A DNA stretch of 64,000 nt from Salegentibacter salarius (GCF_900168265.1 NZ_FVZF01000004.1:62001-126000); one strand, 5' to 3'; counted from the stretch's first letter, positions 27,157-35,897 are shown. Numbers and translations are program-made. Notes: generated by a model not told the origin, from the letters alone.

Positions 27157-27570
27157 ATGAAAAAATTAATGTTTTGTTTTTTTCTTTTAACCGGCACTTT
27201 TGCTTTTGCGCAAGAGGATGACGTTACTATTGAAGGAAACACGGTTACTGTAAAAGAGAAAGCACCGGTATGGCCGGGATGTGAATCCAGTGGAAATACA
27301 AAAAACTGTTTCGATCAAAAATTGATGGAACACGTTAAGAACAATTATAAATACCCTCGTAATGATAAAGGGGAATTTATAAGAGGAAAGGTAGTGGTGA
27401 AAATGCATATAGACGAAGACGGTAAAACAGTAGTGACCTCGGTAAAAGGAGATCAAAAACCTGTTATTGCTGCGGTAGAAAATATGCTGAAAAAAATGCC
27501 AAAAATGAAACCCGGCACTCGTGGTGGAAAACCCACAAAAATAAGTTATACCCTTCCCTTAAATCTATAG
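27157..27570 (+). CDS. Small secreted TonB-C-like protein (paralog 2)
   Basis: 137 aa with a signal peptide (about 1-18, ending AFAQ). It shares with the preceding gene the motifs PVWPGCES, CFDQKLMEHVKNNYKYP, RGKVVVKMHIDEDGKTVVTSV and LKKMPKMKPGT, differing mainly by an N-terminal EDDVTIEGN insertion of the mature protein. Same TonB C-terminal-like fold, periplasmic, unknown role. The pair likely shares one transcript that could end at the hairpin just before egtB. Confidence 0.75.
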   Translation: MKKLMFCFFLLTGTFAFAQEDDVTIEGNTVTVKEKAPVWPGCESSGNTKNCFDQKLMEHVKNNYKYPRNDKGEFIRGKVVVKMHIDEDGKTVVTSVKGDQKPVIAAVENMLKKMPKMKPGTRGGKPTKISYTLPLNL

Positions 27571-27633
27571 GAAGCAAGCTATACTTTAACTTGCCGTTAA
27601 CTACCTAAGGTTTCAGACCGAACGAAAAAATTG

Positions 27634-27673
27634 TAAATTTGAGTGGTACCCAAAAAAGTACCACTCTTTTTTT
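27634..27673 (+). promoter_or_regulatory. TAAATTTG -7 box followed by a palindrome ending at the egtB start codon
   Basis: TAAATTTG (27634-27641) is a perfect TAnnTTTG Bacteroidota -7 element, although no clear TTG sits at the right spacing. It overlaps by one base an inverted repeat GAGTGGTAC-N8-GTACCACTC (27641-27666) followed by seven T, the last touching ATG 27674. It can be read as a terminator for the upstream secreted-protein genes or, because it lies at the expected transcription start, as an operator/leader hairpin for egtB. Confidence 0.5.
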
Positions 27674-28837
27674 ATGCAATCACAAGAACAACTACTCGAT
27701 TTTTTTAATGAAACCAGGGCGCATTCTGAACTTATTTGTTCGTTTCTGGAAACTGAAGATTATGTGGTTCAGCCAATAGAAGATGTTTCACCCCCAAAAT
27801 GGCATCTTGGCCACACCACCTGGTTCTTTGAAGAATTCGTGCTAAAACCTAATGTAAATAACTACAAACTTTTTGATGAAAACTCGGCTTACATTTTCAA
27901 CAGTTATTATGAAAGCGTAGGCGATAAAGTGATTAGAACCAATCGCGGTAATTTATCGCGTCCAACGGTAGCCTGGGTTTACGAATACCGAAATTATGTT
28001 TCTAAAGCGATGCACGAATTTTTGAAAAATGAAAAGATTTCAGAAGATCTATGCGGCGTTGTAGAAATTGGTTGTCACCACGAGAAACAACACCAGGAAC
28101 TTCTTTTAACCGATATTAAATATATCCTGGGGAATAATCCTTTATTTCCTGAATATAACGATCAATTTAAAGAAAACCCTATCCAGGATTTTAAACAGGA
28201 ATGGATTTCTATTTCTGAAGGCGTTTACGAGGTTGGCCATAAATCTGATGACTTTTGTTATGATAATGAGCAGGGCATCCATAAGGTTTACCTCAATGAT
28301 TATAAAATTTCCAATAAACTGATCACTAATGCCGAGTTTATAGAATTTATTGAAGCCGGCTCTTATCAAGATGTATTACTGTGGCACGCTGAAGGCTGGG
28401 ATTGGGTAAATTCTAATAATATTGAAGCGCCATTTTACTGGCATAAAGTTGATGGAAAATGGCATCAATACACACTAAACGGACTTAAGAAACTAATTCC
28501 TGAAGCCCCGCTAAGCCATATTTCTTATTTTGAAGCTTTTGCTTTTGCACAATGGAAAGGTTTAAGATTACCTACAGAATTTGAATGGGAAACAGCGCAG
28601 CAATATTTTAAATGGGGAGACCGCTGGGAATGGACAGAAAGTGCATATTCCCCCTACCCTAATTACACTAAACCAGAGGGCGCGCTTGGCGAATATAACG
28701 GCAAATTTATGGTTAATCAAAAAGTTCTGCGGGGAGCTTCAGTAGCCACTTCTCAAAACCATACTCGCCCAACCTATCGCAATTTTTTTCATCCACATTT
28801 ACGCTGGCAGTTCACAGGATTAAGACTGGCCAAATAA
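27674..28837 (+). CDS. egtB: Ergothioneine biosynthesis sulfoxide synthase EgtB
   Basis: 387 aa, domains DinB-like (about 1-150) then formylglycine-generating-enzyme-like (about 175-385). EgtB is an iron enzyme joining a thiol (cysteine or gamma-glutamylcysteine) to trimethylhistidine. The three iron ligands are visible as HLGHTTWFFE (H47) and HHEKQHQE (H136 and H140, spaced H-x3-H). The C-terminal domain has RLPTEFEWETA, WEWTESAYSPYP and a final GLRLAK. The start codon follows directly on a hairpin T-tract. egtD is 13 bp downstream, so the two form an operon. Confidence 0.9.
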   Translation: MQSQEQLLDFFNETRAHSELICSFLETEDYVVQPIEDVSPPKWHLGHTTWFFEEFVLKPNVNNYKLFDENSAYIFNSYYESVGDKVIRTNRGNLSRPTVAWVYEYRNYVSKAMHEFLKNEKISEDLCGVVEIGCHHEKQHQELLLTDIKYILGNNPLFPEYNDQFKENPIQDFKQEWISISEGVYEVGHKSDDFCYDNEQGIHKVYLNDYKISNKLITNAEFIEFIEAGSYQDVLLWHAEGWDWVNSNNIEAPFYWHKVDGKWHQYTLNGLKKLIPEAPLSHISYFEAFAFAQWKGLRLPTEFEWETAQQYFKWGDRWEWTESAYSPYPNYTKPEGALGEYNGKFMVNQKVLRGASVATSQNHTRPTYRNFFHPHLRWQFTGLRLAK

Positions 28838-28850
28838 CCAATATACTTAA

Positions 28851-29819
28851 ATGAAAACCACACCAACTACGTTTCAAACGGCTTTTGAGGAAGACGTTTA
28901 TAAAGGCCTAACCAGCTTTCCTAAATATCTGCTTTCCAAATATATTTATGATCAAAAAGGCGATAAGCTTTTTCAGCAAATTATGGCCATGCCGGAATAT
29001 TACCTCACCAATTGTGAGTTAATTATCTTAAAACACCATAAAGCAGCAATTGCCGATATTATTAACAAAGAAGGCGGCTTTGACCTTATTGAACTTGGCG
29101 CCGGGGATGGTAAAAAGACCAAGGTCCTTCTACAACATTTGGTAGATAAAAAGTACGACTTTAATTATTTACCCATTGATATTAGTCAGCACGTTTTGGA
29201 AGAGCTGGAAAGCTCTTTAAAGGATGAAATACCCGAAGTAAATGTGAAAATTCAACAGGGAACTTATTTTAAAACCCTGGAAAACCTGGCAGATTATAGC
29301 AACCGTAGAAAAGTGATCTTAGTTTTGGGTTCTAATATTGGTAATCTTTTACATGAAAATGCTATTGAATTTCTTAGGAATATTCAGGAAGCCATGACTG
29401 CGGAAGACAAGCTATTCATGGGCTTTGACCAGAAAAAAGATCCGCAAAAGATCCTTGACGCTTACAATGATAAAACGGGTATTACCGAAGCTTTTAATAA
29501 GAATTTACTGGCTAGAATAAATAAAGAACTAGATGCCGATTTTAATTTAGACAATTTTAAACACTGGGAAGTTTACGATCCCGAAAGTGGAACTGCCAAA
29601 AGCTACCTGGTAAGCAAGGTTCAGCAAAAAGTAGCGATCAATAAGTTAGAATTAGAAGTGAATTTTGATGCCTGGGAAAGCATACATACCGAAATTTCGC
29701 AGAAATACGATGATGCCGTGGTAGAATGGCTTGCGGAAGAAGCCGGTTTAGAGATTCAAACCAGTTTTCAGGATAATGAGAACTGCTATAAGAATTATAT
29801 TTTCAGGAAGAAAAATTAA
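28851..29819 (+). CDS. egtD: L-histidine N-alpha-methyltransferase EgtD
   Basis: 322 aa. It uses three S-adenosylmethionine molecules to turn histidine into hercynine (trimethylhistidine), the substrate of EgtB. Visible are the family N-terminus (YDQKGDKLFQQIMAMPEYYLTNCE), the SAM-binding motif LIELGAGDGKKTKVLL (about residues 82-97), YLPIDISQHVLEE and LVLGSNIGNLLHENA. It follows egtB by 13 bp. Its TAA shares the TTAA at 29816-29819 with the stop of the convergent aminotransferase gene. Confidence 0.92.
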   Translation: MKTTPTTFQTAFEEDVYKGLTSFPKYLLSKYIYDQKGDKLFQQIMAMPEYYLTNCELIILKHHKAAIADIINKEGGFDLIELGAGDGKKTKVLLQHLVDKKYDFNYLPIDISQHVLEELESSLKDEIPEVNVKIQQGTYFKTLENLADYSNRRKVILVLGSNIGNLLHENAIEFLRNIQEAMTAEDKLFMGFDQKKDPQKILDAYNDKTGITEAFNKNLLARINKELDADFNLDNFKHWEVYDPESGTAKSYLVSKVQQKVAINKLELEVNFDAWESIHTEISQKYDDAVVEWLAEEAGLEIQTSFQDNENCYKNYIFRKKN

Positions 29820-30901
29820 ACCCCGAATTTCTTTAATTCCGTTATCAGGAAATCCAGTTCCTTTTCAGTATTGAAATAGTGAAAACTAACCCGTATACCC
29901 TCGCCCCGCTGGGATGCTATAATTTGTTTGCTTTTTAAATACTGGAATAATTTGTCCCCTCCTTTAATATTAAAGATAGAAGAATGTGTTTTTCGATTTA
30001 CTACGCTTTCCTCCAGCAAATCCATTTTTGTGAATTCACTTTTCGCCATGGCACTTAAAGATTCAATTCTTGAGGAAATCTCGCTTATTCCAATTTTTTT
30101 GATCAATTTTAAGGCTTCAGCTAAGCTCCCGTAGTTTAAAGTGTCCTGGTGCCCGGGTTCAAATTTTCCTATAAAATTACCTTCGTGCGCTTTATATTTT
30201 CCCTGCAACGAACCAAATCCGAGCGCTTTTGGTGCGATTTTGCCTTCCACTTCTTTTTTAAACAGTATAAAGGCATTTCCGTAACCGGCATTCAACCACT
30301 TATAAGTACTGCAAATAAGCACATCAAGCCCACTTTCTTCAAAATTGAATTCTTCTGTTCCGCAAAACTGGGTTCCATCAGCAAAAAACAAAGTTTCGGG
30401 ATATTTTTGTTTTAGTTTTTTTATAAAATCAAGGTCTATTTTTATCCCGTTAATATACTGCACAATGCTAAAAGCAAAAAAATCGGGTTGTTGTTTTTCA
30501 AAAGCTTCAGCTATATTTTTTTCCAGGTTTTGGTCAATTTCAGCATAAGAAATTTCAAAATTTTTGGATTCTACGGCCCAGTTTAGCGAGGGATAATCAT
30601 TTTTTAGCAATAGTGCTTTTTGAGGTTTATCAAGTCCTTCCAAAAGCGTATTAAATCCGTAGGAAAAATTGGGCACCAAAGCCACCTGCGAAGGGGCACA
30701 CTTAAAGAATTCGCCCACCAATTCCCGTGTATCGGTTAAAATATCTGCTTGTTTTTCTTTAAACACACTCCCACCAAGTAGAAAATCCAGGTCGTGATTT
30801 TGTCTAAACTCCCAAACCGCCTCCGGCAGTAAACCCGAAGCAGCCGTATTTAAGTAGGTATATTGCTCTAGAACCGGAAAGCCTTTTCTTAAAATCTCCA
30901 T
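29816..30901 (-). CDS. Class V aminotransferase-fold PLP enzyme, possible EgtE-like lyase
   Basis: 361 aa. The fold is that of cysteine desulfurase/kynureninase/isopenicillin-N-epimerase enzymes: TYLNTAASGLLP at the N-terminus, the PLP aspartate in FADGTQFCG (about 174) and the Schiff-base lysine in LICSTYKWLNAGYGN (about 205). The ergothioneine pathway needs a PLP C-S lyase (EgtE) after EgtB, and this gene converges on egtD with overlapping stops, so EgtE is an attractive guess. It is not cotranscribed with egtBD, so the link is inference. Confidence 0.75.
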   Translation of the reverse strand: MEILRKGFPVLEQYTYLNTAASGLLPEAVWEFRQNHDLDFLLGGSVFKEKQADILTDTRELVGEFFKCAPSQVALVPNFSYGFNTLLEGLDKPQKALLLKNDYPSLNWAVESKNFEISYAEIDQNLEKNIAEAFEKQQPDFFAFSIVQYINGIKIDLDFIKKLKQKYPETLFFADGTQFCGTEEFNFEESGLDVLICSTYKWLNAGYGNAFILFKKEVEGKIAPKALGFGSLQGKYKAHEGNFIGKFEPGHQDTLNYGSLAEALKLIKKIGISEISSRIESLSAMAKSEFTKMDLLEESVVNRKTHSSIFNIKGGDKLFQYLKSKQIIASQRGEGIRVSFHYFNTEKELDFLITELKKFGV

Positions 30902-30930
30902 ATTTCTCTGCTAATTGTTAACAAAAACTG

Positions 30931-30938
30931 TAAATTTG
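30931..30938 (+). promoter_or_regulatory. -7 promoter element TAAATTTG upstream of the 2TM-folA operon
   Basis: Perfect TAnnTTTG motif 27 bp before the ATG at 30965. The nearest TTG (30915-30917) is 13 bp upstream, shorter than the usual spacing, so only the -7 box is persuasive. Confidence 0.4.
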
Positions 30939-30964
30939 GAATAGACACTAAAGTACTTCTAATT

Positions 30965-31462
30965 ATGTTTTCTAAAAAGAAAAACACTTCCAAACTCGAT
31001 GCAGAGCAGCGTGAACTCTATGAAAATGCTCGCAAACGCACCCTCCAAAAAAAGAGGTTATTTCAGCATTTTATTATTTTTCTTATTGGCGCCGTATTCT
31101 TTATTGTTTTAAACGTAGTGATTGGTTACCAGGAAAATTTTATGCCACTGGGCTATAATTGGTTCGTTTGGGCAATCTTAATTTGGGCCTTTATACTGTT
31201 GGCACACGTTTTTAATGTTTTTGTTACCAATAAATTTTTAGGAAAAGAATGGAAAGACAGGCAAATGACTAAACTGGTACAGAAGCAAAAAGAAAAAATT
31301 GCTGAAATGCAGACTCAGGTAGAGAAAGATTTTCCTGCAAATACACCTCAGAAAAAAACTACGCCACAACCGGAAAGCAATCCTGAATTGAAAGCAGAAA
31401 ACGACCGATTTAAACCGAAAACCAACGATCCAGAAAAACCGGATCAACCTTACAATACTTAG
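30965..31462 (+). CDS. 2TM domain-containing protein
   Basis: 165 aa. A basic N-terminus (KRTLQKKRLFQHF) leads to two adjacent membrane helices (about 40-62 and 70-92) of the 2TM family, then a charged, Pro/Gln-rich cytoplasmic tail (KKTTPQPESNPELKAENDRFKPK). In this phylum 2TM domains also occur at the N-terminus of LytTR regulators; here no DNA-binding domain follows. The folA gene starts 4 bp after its stop, so the two are cotranscribed. Confidence 0.82.
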   Translation: MFSKKKNTSKLDAEQRELYENARKRTLQKKRLFQHFIIFLIGAVFFIVLNVVIGYQENFMPLGYNWFVWAILIWAFILLAHVFNVFVTNKFLGKEWKDRQMTKLVQKQKEKIAEMQTQVEKDFPANTPQKKTTPQPESNPELKAENDRFKPKTNDPEKPDQPYNT

Positions 31463-31466
31463 ATAT

Positions 31467-31949
31467 ATGATTACAATGATTGCCGCTGCAGCGGAAAATA
31501 ATGCCCTTGGAAAAGACCAGGATCTGGTTTGGCACTTACCGGACGATTTTAAACGTTTTAAAAAATTTACCACAGGGCATCATATAATTATGGGGAGGAA
31601 AACCTTTGAAACTTTCCCAAAACCACTTCCAAACCGTACACATATTGTAATTACAAGGAAAGATAATTACCTGAAAAAGGACGCCACGGTTGTTTCTTCG
31701 TTAGAAAAAGCACTGGAATTTGCTAAGAATGATGAGCAGCCTTTTATTATTGGCGGCGGAGAAATTTATGATTTAGGGATGGAAGTAGCCGACAAAATTG
31801 AGCTTACCAGGGTTCACGGGACTTTTGATGCCGATACCTTTTTTCCTGAAATAGATAAGGAAAAATGGGAATTAGTAGCCGAAGACTTTCACCCGAAAGA
31901 CGAAAAACACGATTACGCTTTTACTTATCTCACCTATGTTAGAAAATAA
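31467..31949 (+). CDS. folA: Dihydrofolate reductase
   Basis: 160 aa. It regenerates tetrahydrofolate from the dihydrofolate produced by thymidylate synthase. Motifs: MIAAAAENNALGKDQDLVWHLPDDFKRFK is split around the conserved Trp and the substrate-binding Asp (about residue 27); IIMGRKTFET; and FIIGGGEIYDLG, the NADPH-binding glycine segment. It overlaps the next gene by 14 bp, suggesting translational coupling. Confidence 0.95.
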   Translation: MITMIAAAAENNALGKDQDLVWHLPDDFKRFKKFTTGHHIIMGRKTFETFPKPLPNRTHIVITRKDNYLKKDATVVSSLEKALEFAKNDEQPFIIGGGEIYDLGMEVADKIELTRVHGTFDADTFFPEIDKEKWELVAEDFHPKDEKHDYAFTYLTYVRK

Positions 31950-32787
31950 CATTCTAAATAAAATAGCTGAAGAACATAACCTAAACAAAGCGAAATTTAG
32001 CCGACTTACAGGTGGAGATATCAATGATGTTTTCCTAATTACTTCGGAAGAGAAAAAGCAGGTAGTAAAAATAAATAATACTGAAAAGTTCCCCGGAATG
32101 TTTGAAGCAGAAAAAGCCGGCCTGGAAGCTCTTCAAAAACCAAAAGTAATTGATGTTCCCAATATTCTGGGAATTGGTAAAATTGAAAATACTTCATATT
32201 TACTTTTGGAATACAAAGAGAGTACCGCCAAATCCTCTACTTTCTGGGAAGATTTTGGAAAGCAAATGGCCGCTTTGCATAGAACCACTTCAGAAGCATT
32301 CGGGTTTCACCAGGATAATTATATTGGTAGCCTTCCACAACAAAATAATGCTTCAGTCTCTGCAGCCGAATTTTATATTTCTAAACGTTTGGATCCACAG
32401 TTAAAAATGGCAAAAGACAAAGGCTATGATCTTGGTGTCACTAGATCGTTTTTCAGCAATATTTCAGCAATAATTCCAGATGAAAAACCAGCTTTGATTC
32501 ACGGTGATCTTTGGGGCGGTAATTATCTGGTAAATGGAAATGGCGATCCCTGCCTTATAGATCCTGCCACAGCTTTTGCTCCGCGAGAAATGGATCTTTC
32601 TATGATGCAACTTTTTGGCGGATTTGATAAGGAGTTATTTAAAACCTACGAAAAAGAATTTCCTTTAGATTCAGGATTTGAAGAACGAATTCCGCTTTGG
32701 CAACTTTACTATTTATTGGTTCATCTTAACCTCTTTGGTGCCGGTTATAAAGCTCAGGTTACCAGTATTATTAAGCAATTCAGCTAA
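31936..32787 (+). CDS. Fructosamine/ketosamine kinase family protein
   Basis: 283 aa. It belongs to the fructosamine-3-kinase branch of the aminoglycoside-kinase-like superfamily, which phosphorylates ketosamines on glycated proteins or free sugars so they fall off. Seen: GGDINDVFLI near the N-terminus, MAALHRTTSEAFGFHQDNYIGSLPQ (typical of the family), the catalytic loop IHGDLWGGNYLV and the metal Asp in LIDPATAFAPREMDLSM. It starts inside the end of folA. A role in repair of glycated proteins is inferred from the family. Confidence 0.9.
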   Translation: MLENNILNKIAEEHNLNKAKFSRLTGGDINDVFLITSEEKKQVVKINNTEKFPGMFEAEKAGLEALQKPKVIDVPNILGIGKIENTSYLLLEYKESTAKSSTFWEDFGKQMAALHRTTSEAFGFHQDNYIGSLPQQNNASVSAAEFYISKRLDPQLKMAKDKGYDLGVTRSFFSNISAIIPDEKPALIHGDLWGGNYLVNGNGDPCLIDPATAFAPREMDLSMMQLFGGFDKELFKTYEKEFPLDSGFEERIPLWQLYYLLVHLNLFGAGYKAQVTSIIKQFS

Positions 32788-32890
32788 TTTCACAATTCTT
32801 AACAGGAGACTTTATTCTTTTAGGAGTTTATTAGCGCAGATAGGCGTGGATACTCATTAAATTCAAACTTCCAACTTAAACTAAAAACAA

Positions 32891-33391
32891 ATGAGTACTG
32901 AAAATTTGAATAAAGACGAGGCTTTAGATAAAATGAAGTCAATGGTAAAAGACATTAAAACCTGTATGTTCGTTACAGACTTTGGCAACAAACCCTTAAG
33001 TGCCGTACCAATGACCACCAAAGAGGTAGATAAAGAAGGAAATATCTGGTTCTTTAGCAGGTTGGATAGCGACCATAATGGGGATATCGCTAAAGATAAC
33101 GATGTACAACTTTTATATAGTGACACCTCAGATATGGAATTTATAAGTATCTACGGTAAAGCAAGCATTGAAACCAATGAAGGAGTTTTGAAAGAATTCT
33201 ATCATAAAATGGATGATGCCTGGTTTGACGGAGTAGATGACCCTAACTTAACCGCTATAAAAGTAGTTCCTAAAGAAGCTTATTTTTGGGATAACAAACA
33301 GAACAAATTTGTGACCTTCTTAAAAATAGGAGCTTCAGCAGTAACCGGAGATAAAAAAGATATTGGAGAAAAAGGTAAACTAAATCTTTAA
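32891..33391 (+). CDS. Pyridoxamine 5'-phosphate oxidase-like (general stress protein 26 type)
   Basis: 166 aa. The split-barrel flavin-binding fold is indicated by MVKDIKTCMFVTDFG, RPMT-like SAVPMTTKEV, IWFFSRLDSDHNGDI, VQLLYSDTSDMEFISIYGKASI and KVVPKEAYFWDN. These proteins bind FMN or related flavins but generally are not the true PdxH. The gene is monocistronic, preceded by a 100-bp region and followed by a terminator. Confidence 0.85.
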   Translation: MSTENLNKDEALDKMKSMVKDIKTCMFVTDFGNKPLSAVPMTTKEVDKEGNIWFFSRLDSDHNGDIAKDNDVQLLYSDTSDMEFISIYGKASIETNEGVLKEFYHKMDDAWFDGVDDPNLTAIKVVPKEAYFWDNKQNKFVTFLKIGASAVTGDKKDIGEKGKLNL

Positions 33392-33410
33392 AATCCTGTA
33401 TTTGTTAGTG

Positions 33411-33451
33411 AAAAGACCTCGTAATAATTCATTTGTTATGAGGTCTTTTTT
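33411..33451 (+). terminator. Terminator after the PNPOx-like gene
   Basis: AAAAGACCTC and GAGGTCTTTT form a 10-bp stem, extended by TAA/TTA pairs, followed by a T-tract. 20 bp after the stop codon. Confidence 0.8.
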
Positions 33452-33488
33452 ATTATTTCTATTTTAGCCGAATCTAAATTGAAAAATT

Positions 33489-34370
33489 ATGAAAGCATAT
33501 ATTTTCCCAGGTCAGGGAGCGCAGTTTTCAGGAATGGGGTTAGACCTTTTCGAAAATTCTGCTAAAGCACAGGAACTTTTTAAGAAAGCCAATGCAATTT
33601 TAGGCTTTTCAATTACCGATATTATGTTTGAAGGCTCTGCCGAAGATCTAAAACAAACCAAAGTTACTCAACCGGCCGTTTTTCTTCATTCGGTTATATT
33701 GAGTAAAGTTATGGGCGAAGATTTTAAGCCCGATATGGTAGCAGGCCATTCGCTGGGTGAATTTTCAGCGCTTGTAGCAAATAATACGCTTTCTTTTGAA
33801 GATGGCTTGAAATTAGTTTATAAACGTGCTATGGCTATGCAGCAGGCTTGCGAATTAGAACCTTCTACAATGGCCGCAGTGTTAGGCCTGGAAGATGAAG
33901 TTGTGGAAGCTGTTTGTGCTGAAACAGAGGGAACCGTTGTAGCAGCAAACTACAACTGCCCCGGGCAATTAGTAATTTCGGGAGACGTAAAAGCTGTGGA
34001 AGCTGCATGCGAAACCTTGAAAGAACGGGGTGCTAAACGTGCTATGATCCTGCCGGTTGGAGGTGCGTTTCATTCTCCTTTAATGGAACCTGCAAGGAAA
34101 GAATTAGCTGCAGCTATAGAGAATACTACATTCAATACACCTACCTGCCCTATTTACCAAAACGTAAGTATGTTTGCTGTAACCGATCCAGAGGAAATAA
34201 AGAAAAATCTTGTTTTTCAATTAACAGCACCGGTAAAATGGACACAAAGTGTTCAAAATATGATAAAAGATGGAGCTACAAGTTTTACTGAAGTAGGTCC
34301 CGGAAAAGTTTTACAGGGTCTCGTGAAGAAAATAGACCGAAAAATGGAAACCGCTTCAGCTTCTATATAG
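33489..34370 (+). CDS. fabD: Malonyl-CoA:ACP transacylase
   Basis: 293 aa. It loads malonyl groups on acyl carrier protein for fatty acid synthesis. The nucleophile motif is AGHSLGEFSAL (Ser88), the oxyanion-hole start is FPGQGAQFSGMG, and the catalytic His is in GGAFHSPLM (about 197); the C-terminus has FTEVGPGKVLQGL. All catalytic residues are intact. It stands alone between two terminators, away from other fab genes. Confidence 0.95.
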   Translation: MKAYIFPGQGAQFSGMGLDLFENSAKAQELFKKANAILGFSITDIMFEGSAEDLKQTKVTQPAVFLHSVILSKVMGEDFKPDMVAGHSLGEFSALVANNTLSFEDGLKLVYKRAMAMQQACELEPSTMAAVLGLEDEVVEAVCAETEGTVVAANYNCPGQLVISGDVKAVEAACETLKERGAKRAMILPVGGAFHSPLMEPARKELAAAIENTTFNTPTCPIYQNVSMFAVTDPEEIKKNLVFQLTAPVKWTQSVQNMIKDGATSFTEVGPGKVLQGLVKKIDRKMETASASI

Positions 34371-34418
34371 GACTAAAAAAAATCATAATTAGAAGAGGTT
34401 TTTTGAAAAACCAGCTTT

Positions 34419-34480
34419 CGTCAAGCTGAACTCGTTTTAGCTTCTAATACTTTAGATCCTGAAATAAATTCAGGATGACG
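34419..34480 (+). repeat. Two-hairpin dispersed repeat, copy 2
   Basis: CGTCAAGCTGAACTCGTTTTAGCTTCTAA, a short spacer, then TTAGATCCTGAAATAAATTCAGGATGACG. It is the same unit as at 14350-14426 (opposite strand) and 48707-48798, with a few substitutions in the hairpin loops and a shorter spacer. Confidence 0.8.
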
Positions 34481-34527
34481 TTTAAAACACCCTGGATTTC
34501 AATAGACCGAAGAAATTCCTAAAAATA

Positions 34528-34561
34528 AAAAATCCTGAAGCTATGAACTTCAGGATTTTTT
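34528..34561. terminator. Bidirectional terminator between fabD and an amidohydrolase
   Basis: Stem AAAAATCCTGAAG / CTTCAGGATTTTT with a 7-nt loop, A-tract on one side and T-tract on the other, so it can serve both fabD (plus) and the convergent amidohydrolase (minus). Confidence 0.8.
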
Positions 34562-34583
34562 ATTTCTATGTGTTTACAGACAA

Positions 34584-34609
34584 ACTTCTCGAGTCCGCTC
34601 GAAGTGACA
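34584..34609 (-). repeat. Short CGAG palindrome repeat
   Basis: Minus strand reads TGTCACTTCGAGCGGACTCGAGAAGT, a hairpin with GAGC/CTCG arms. It resembles a short repeat I recall as widespread in flavobacterial intergenic regions. Single copy here. Confidence 0.5.
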
Positions 34610-34616
34610 AGGAGAT

Positions 34617-35897
34617 TTACTTTTTATATATCTTTCCTTCTTTCATCACAAATTTCACGTTTTTTAAAGTCTCTATATTTCCGGTTGGATCTTCATCTAC
34701 TGCAATAATATCGGCATAAAAACCTTCAGCGATCTGGCCGATTTGATTTTTTTTCCTTAAAATCTTAGCAGCGGTAATTGTAGCACTCTGAATAGCTTCC
34801 ATTGGCGGCATTCCGGCTTCGGTCATATAAACAAATTCCCGTGCATTCTCTCCGTGTTTAAAAACACCGGCATCGGTACCAAAAGCAATTCCTACACCGC
34901 TTTTATAAGCGCGCTCAAACATACCCTGAATTTGTGGACCAATTTCTCTGGCTTTCGGCACTACGAGTGCCGGATAATAGTTTTCAATTTCAGCATTTTG
35001 GGTCACTTCTTTCCCTGCTGTAATTGTAGGCACCAAATAAGCATCATATTCTTTCATCAAATCCATGGTTTCTGCGCTCATTTTGGTTCCGTGCTCAATA
35101 GTTTTTACGCCGGCTCTAATAGCACGCTGCATTCCCTCATCACCGTGAGCGTGGGCAGCTACGTGAAAATCATAATCATTAGCTGTTTTTACAATAGCTC
35201 TTATCTCTTCTTCGGTAAACTGTGGATTAGAGCTACTTTTCGCTACACTTAAAACTCCGCCCGTAGCTGTAATTTTTATTAAATCGGCTCCGTTTTTATA
35301 ACGCTGGCGTACCGCTTTAGCCGCATCTTCCGGCCCGTTCACCACACCTTCTTTTGGCCCCGGATTCCCGGTTAGCTCACTATTCATCCCGTTCGTAGGA
35401 TCGGCGTGACCTCCGGTTGTAGCGAGAGATTTTCCGGCAGTAAAAATTCTAGGTCCGGGGACTTTTCCCTGATCAATTGCATCTCGAAGCGCAATATTTA
35501 CGCCGCTACCGCCTAATTCCCTAACGGTGGTAAAACCAGCCATTAAAGTTGTTTTAGCAAAACCTACCGAGTTAAATGCAGCGTCTGCCGGATCATTTAT
35601 AAACCGTTCCATATATTTCTGGGGATTGGTTTCACTTTCCAGGTGAACGTGCATATCTGTCAATCCCGGTAGCACTGTTTTATCACGAAGATCAATTACA
35701 GAATCTTTTTCGCTTTCTGGATTTACAAAACCATTCTCCACACTTTTAATCCTTTCTTCGGAAACGATAATAGTTTTTTCAGTTAAGACTTTTCCAGATT
35801 TGGTATCTACCAACTTCCCGGCCTGTATGTATAAATCCTGTGCCTGAAGCCCCGCAGATAAAAATATTCCGAAGCAAAAGATTAAAAGTTTTTTCAT
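34617..35897 (-). CDS. Exported metal-dependent amidohydrolase (imidazolonepropionase-like)
   Basis: 426 aa with a signal peptide (about 1-19, ending GLQAQ). The amidohydrolase barrel shows DMHVHLE (two metal His), the carboxylated-Lys region DLIKITATGGV, HAHG and EHGT (further His ligands) and the metal Asp in AFGTDAGVF. It closely follows the architecture of periplasmic Xaa-Pro or aryldialkylphosphatase-like hydrolases of Bacteroidota; substrate unknown. It sits 9 bp downstream of the DegT aminotransferase gene and may be cotranscribed with it. Confidence 0.9.
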   Translation of the reverse strand: MKKLLIFCFGIFLSAGLQAQDLYIQAGKLVDTKSGKVLTEKTIIVSEERIKSVENGFVNPESEKDSVIDLRDKTVLPGLTDMHVHLESETNPQKYMERFINDPADAAFNSVGFAKTTLMAGFTTVRELGGSGVNIALRDAIDQGKVPGPRIFTAGKSLATTGGHADPTNGMNSELTGNPGPKEGVVNGPEDAAKAVRQRYKNGADLIKITATGGVLSVAKSSSNPQFTEEEIRAIVKTANDYDFHVAAHAHGDEGMQRAIRAGVKTIEHGTKMSAETMDLMKEYDAYLVPTITAGKEVTQNAEIENYYPALVVPKAREIGPQIQGMFERAYKSGVGIAFGTDAGVFKHGENAREFVYMTEAGMPPMEAIQSATITAAKILRKKNQIGQIAEGFYADIIAVDEDPTGNIETLKNVKFVMKEGKIYKK

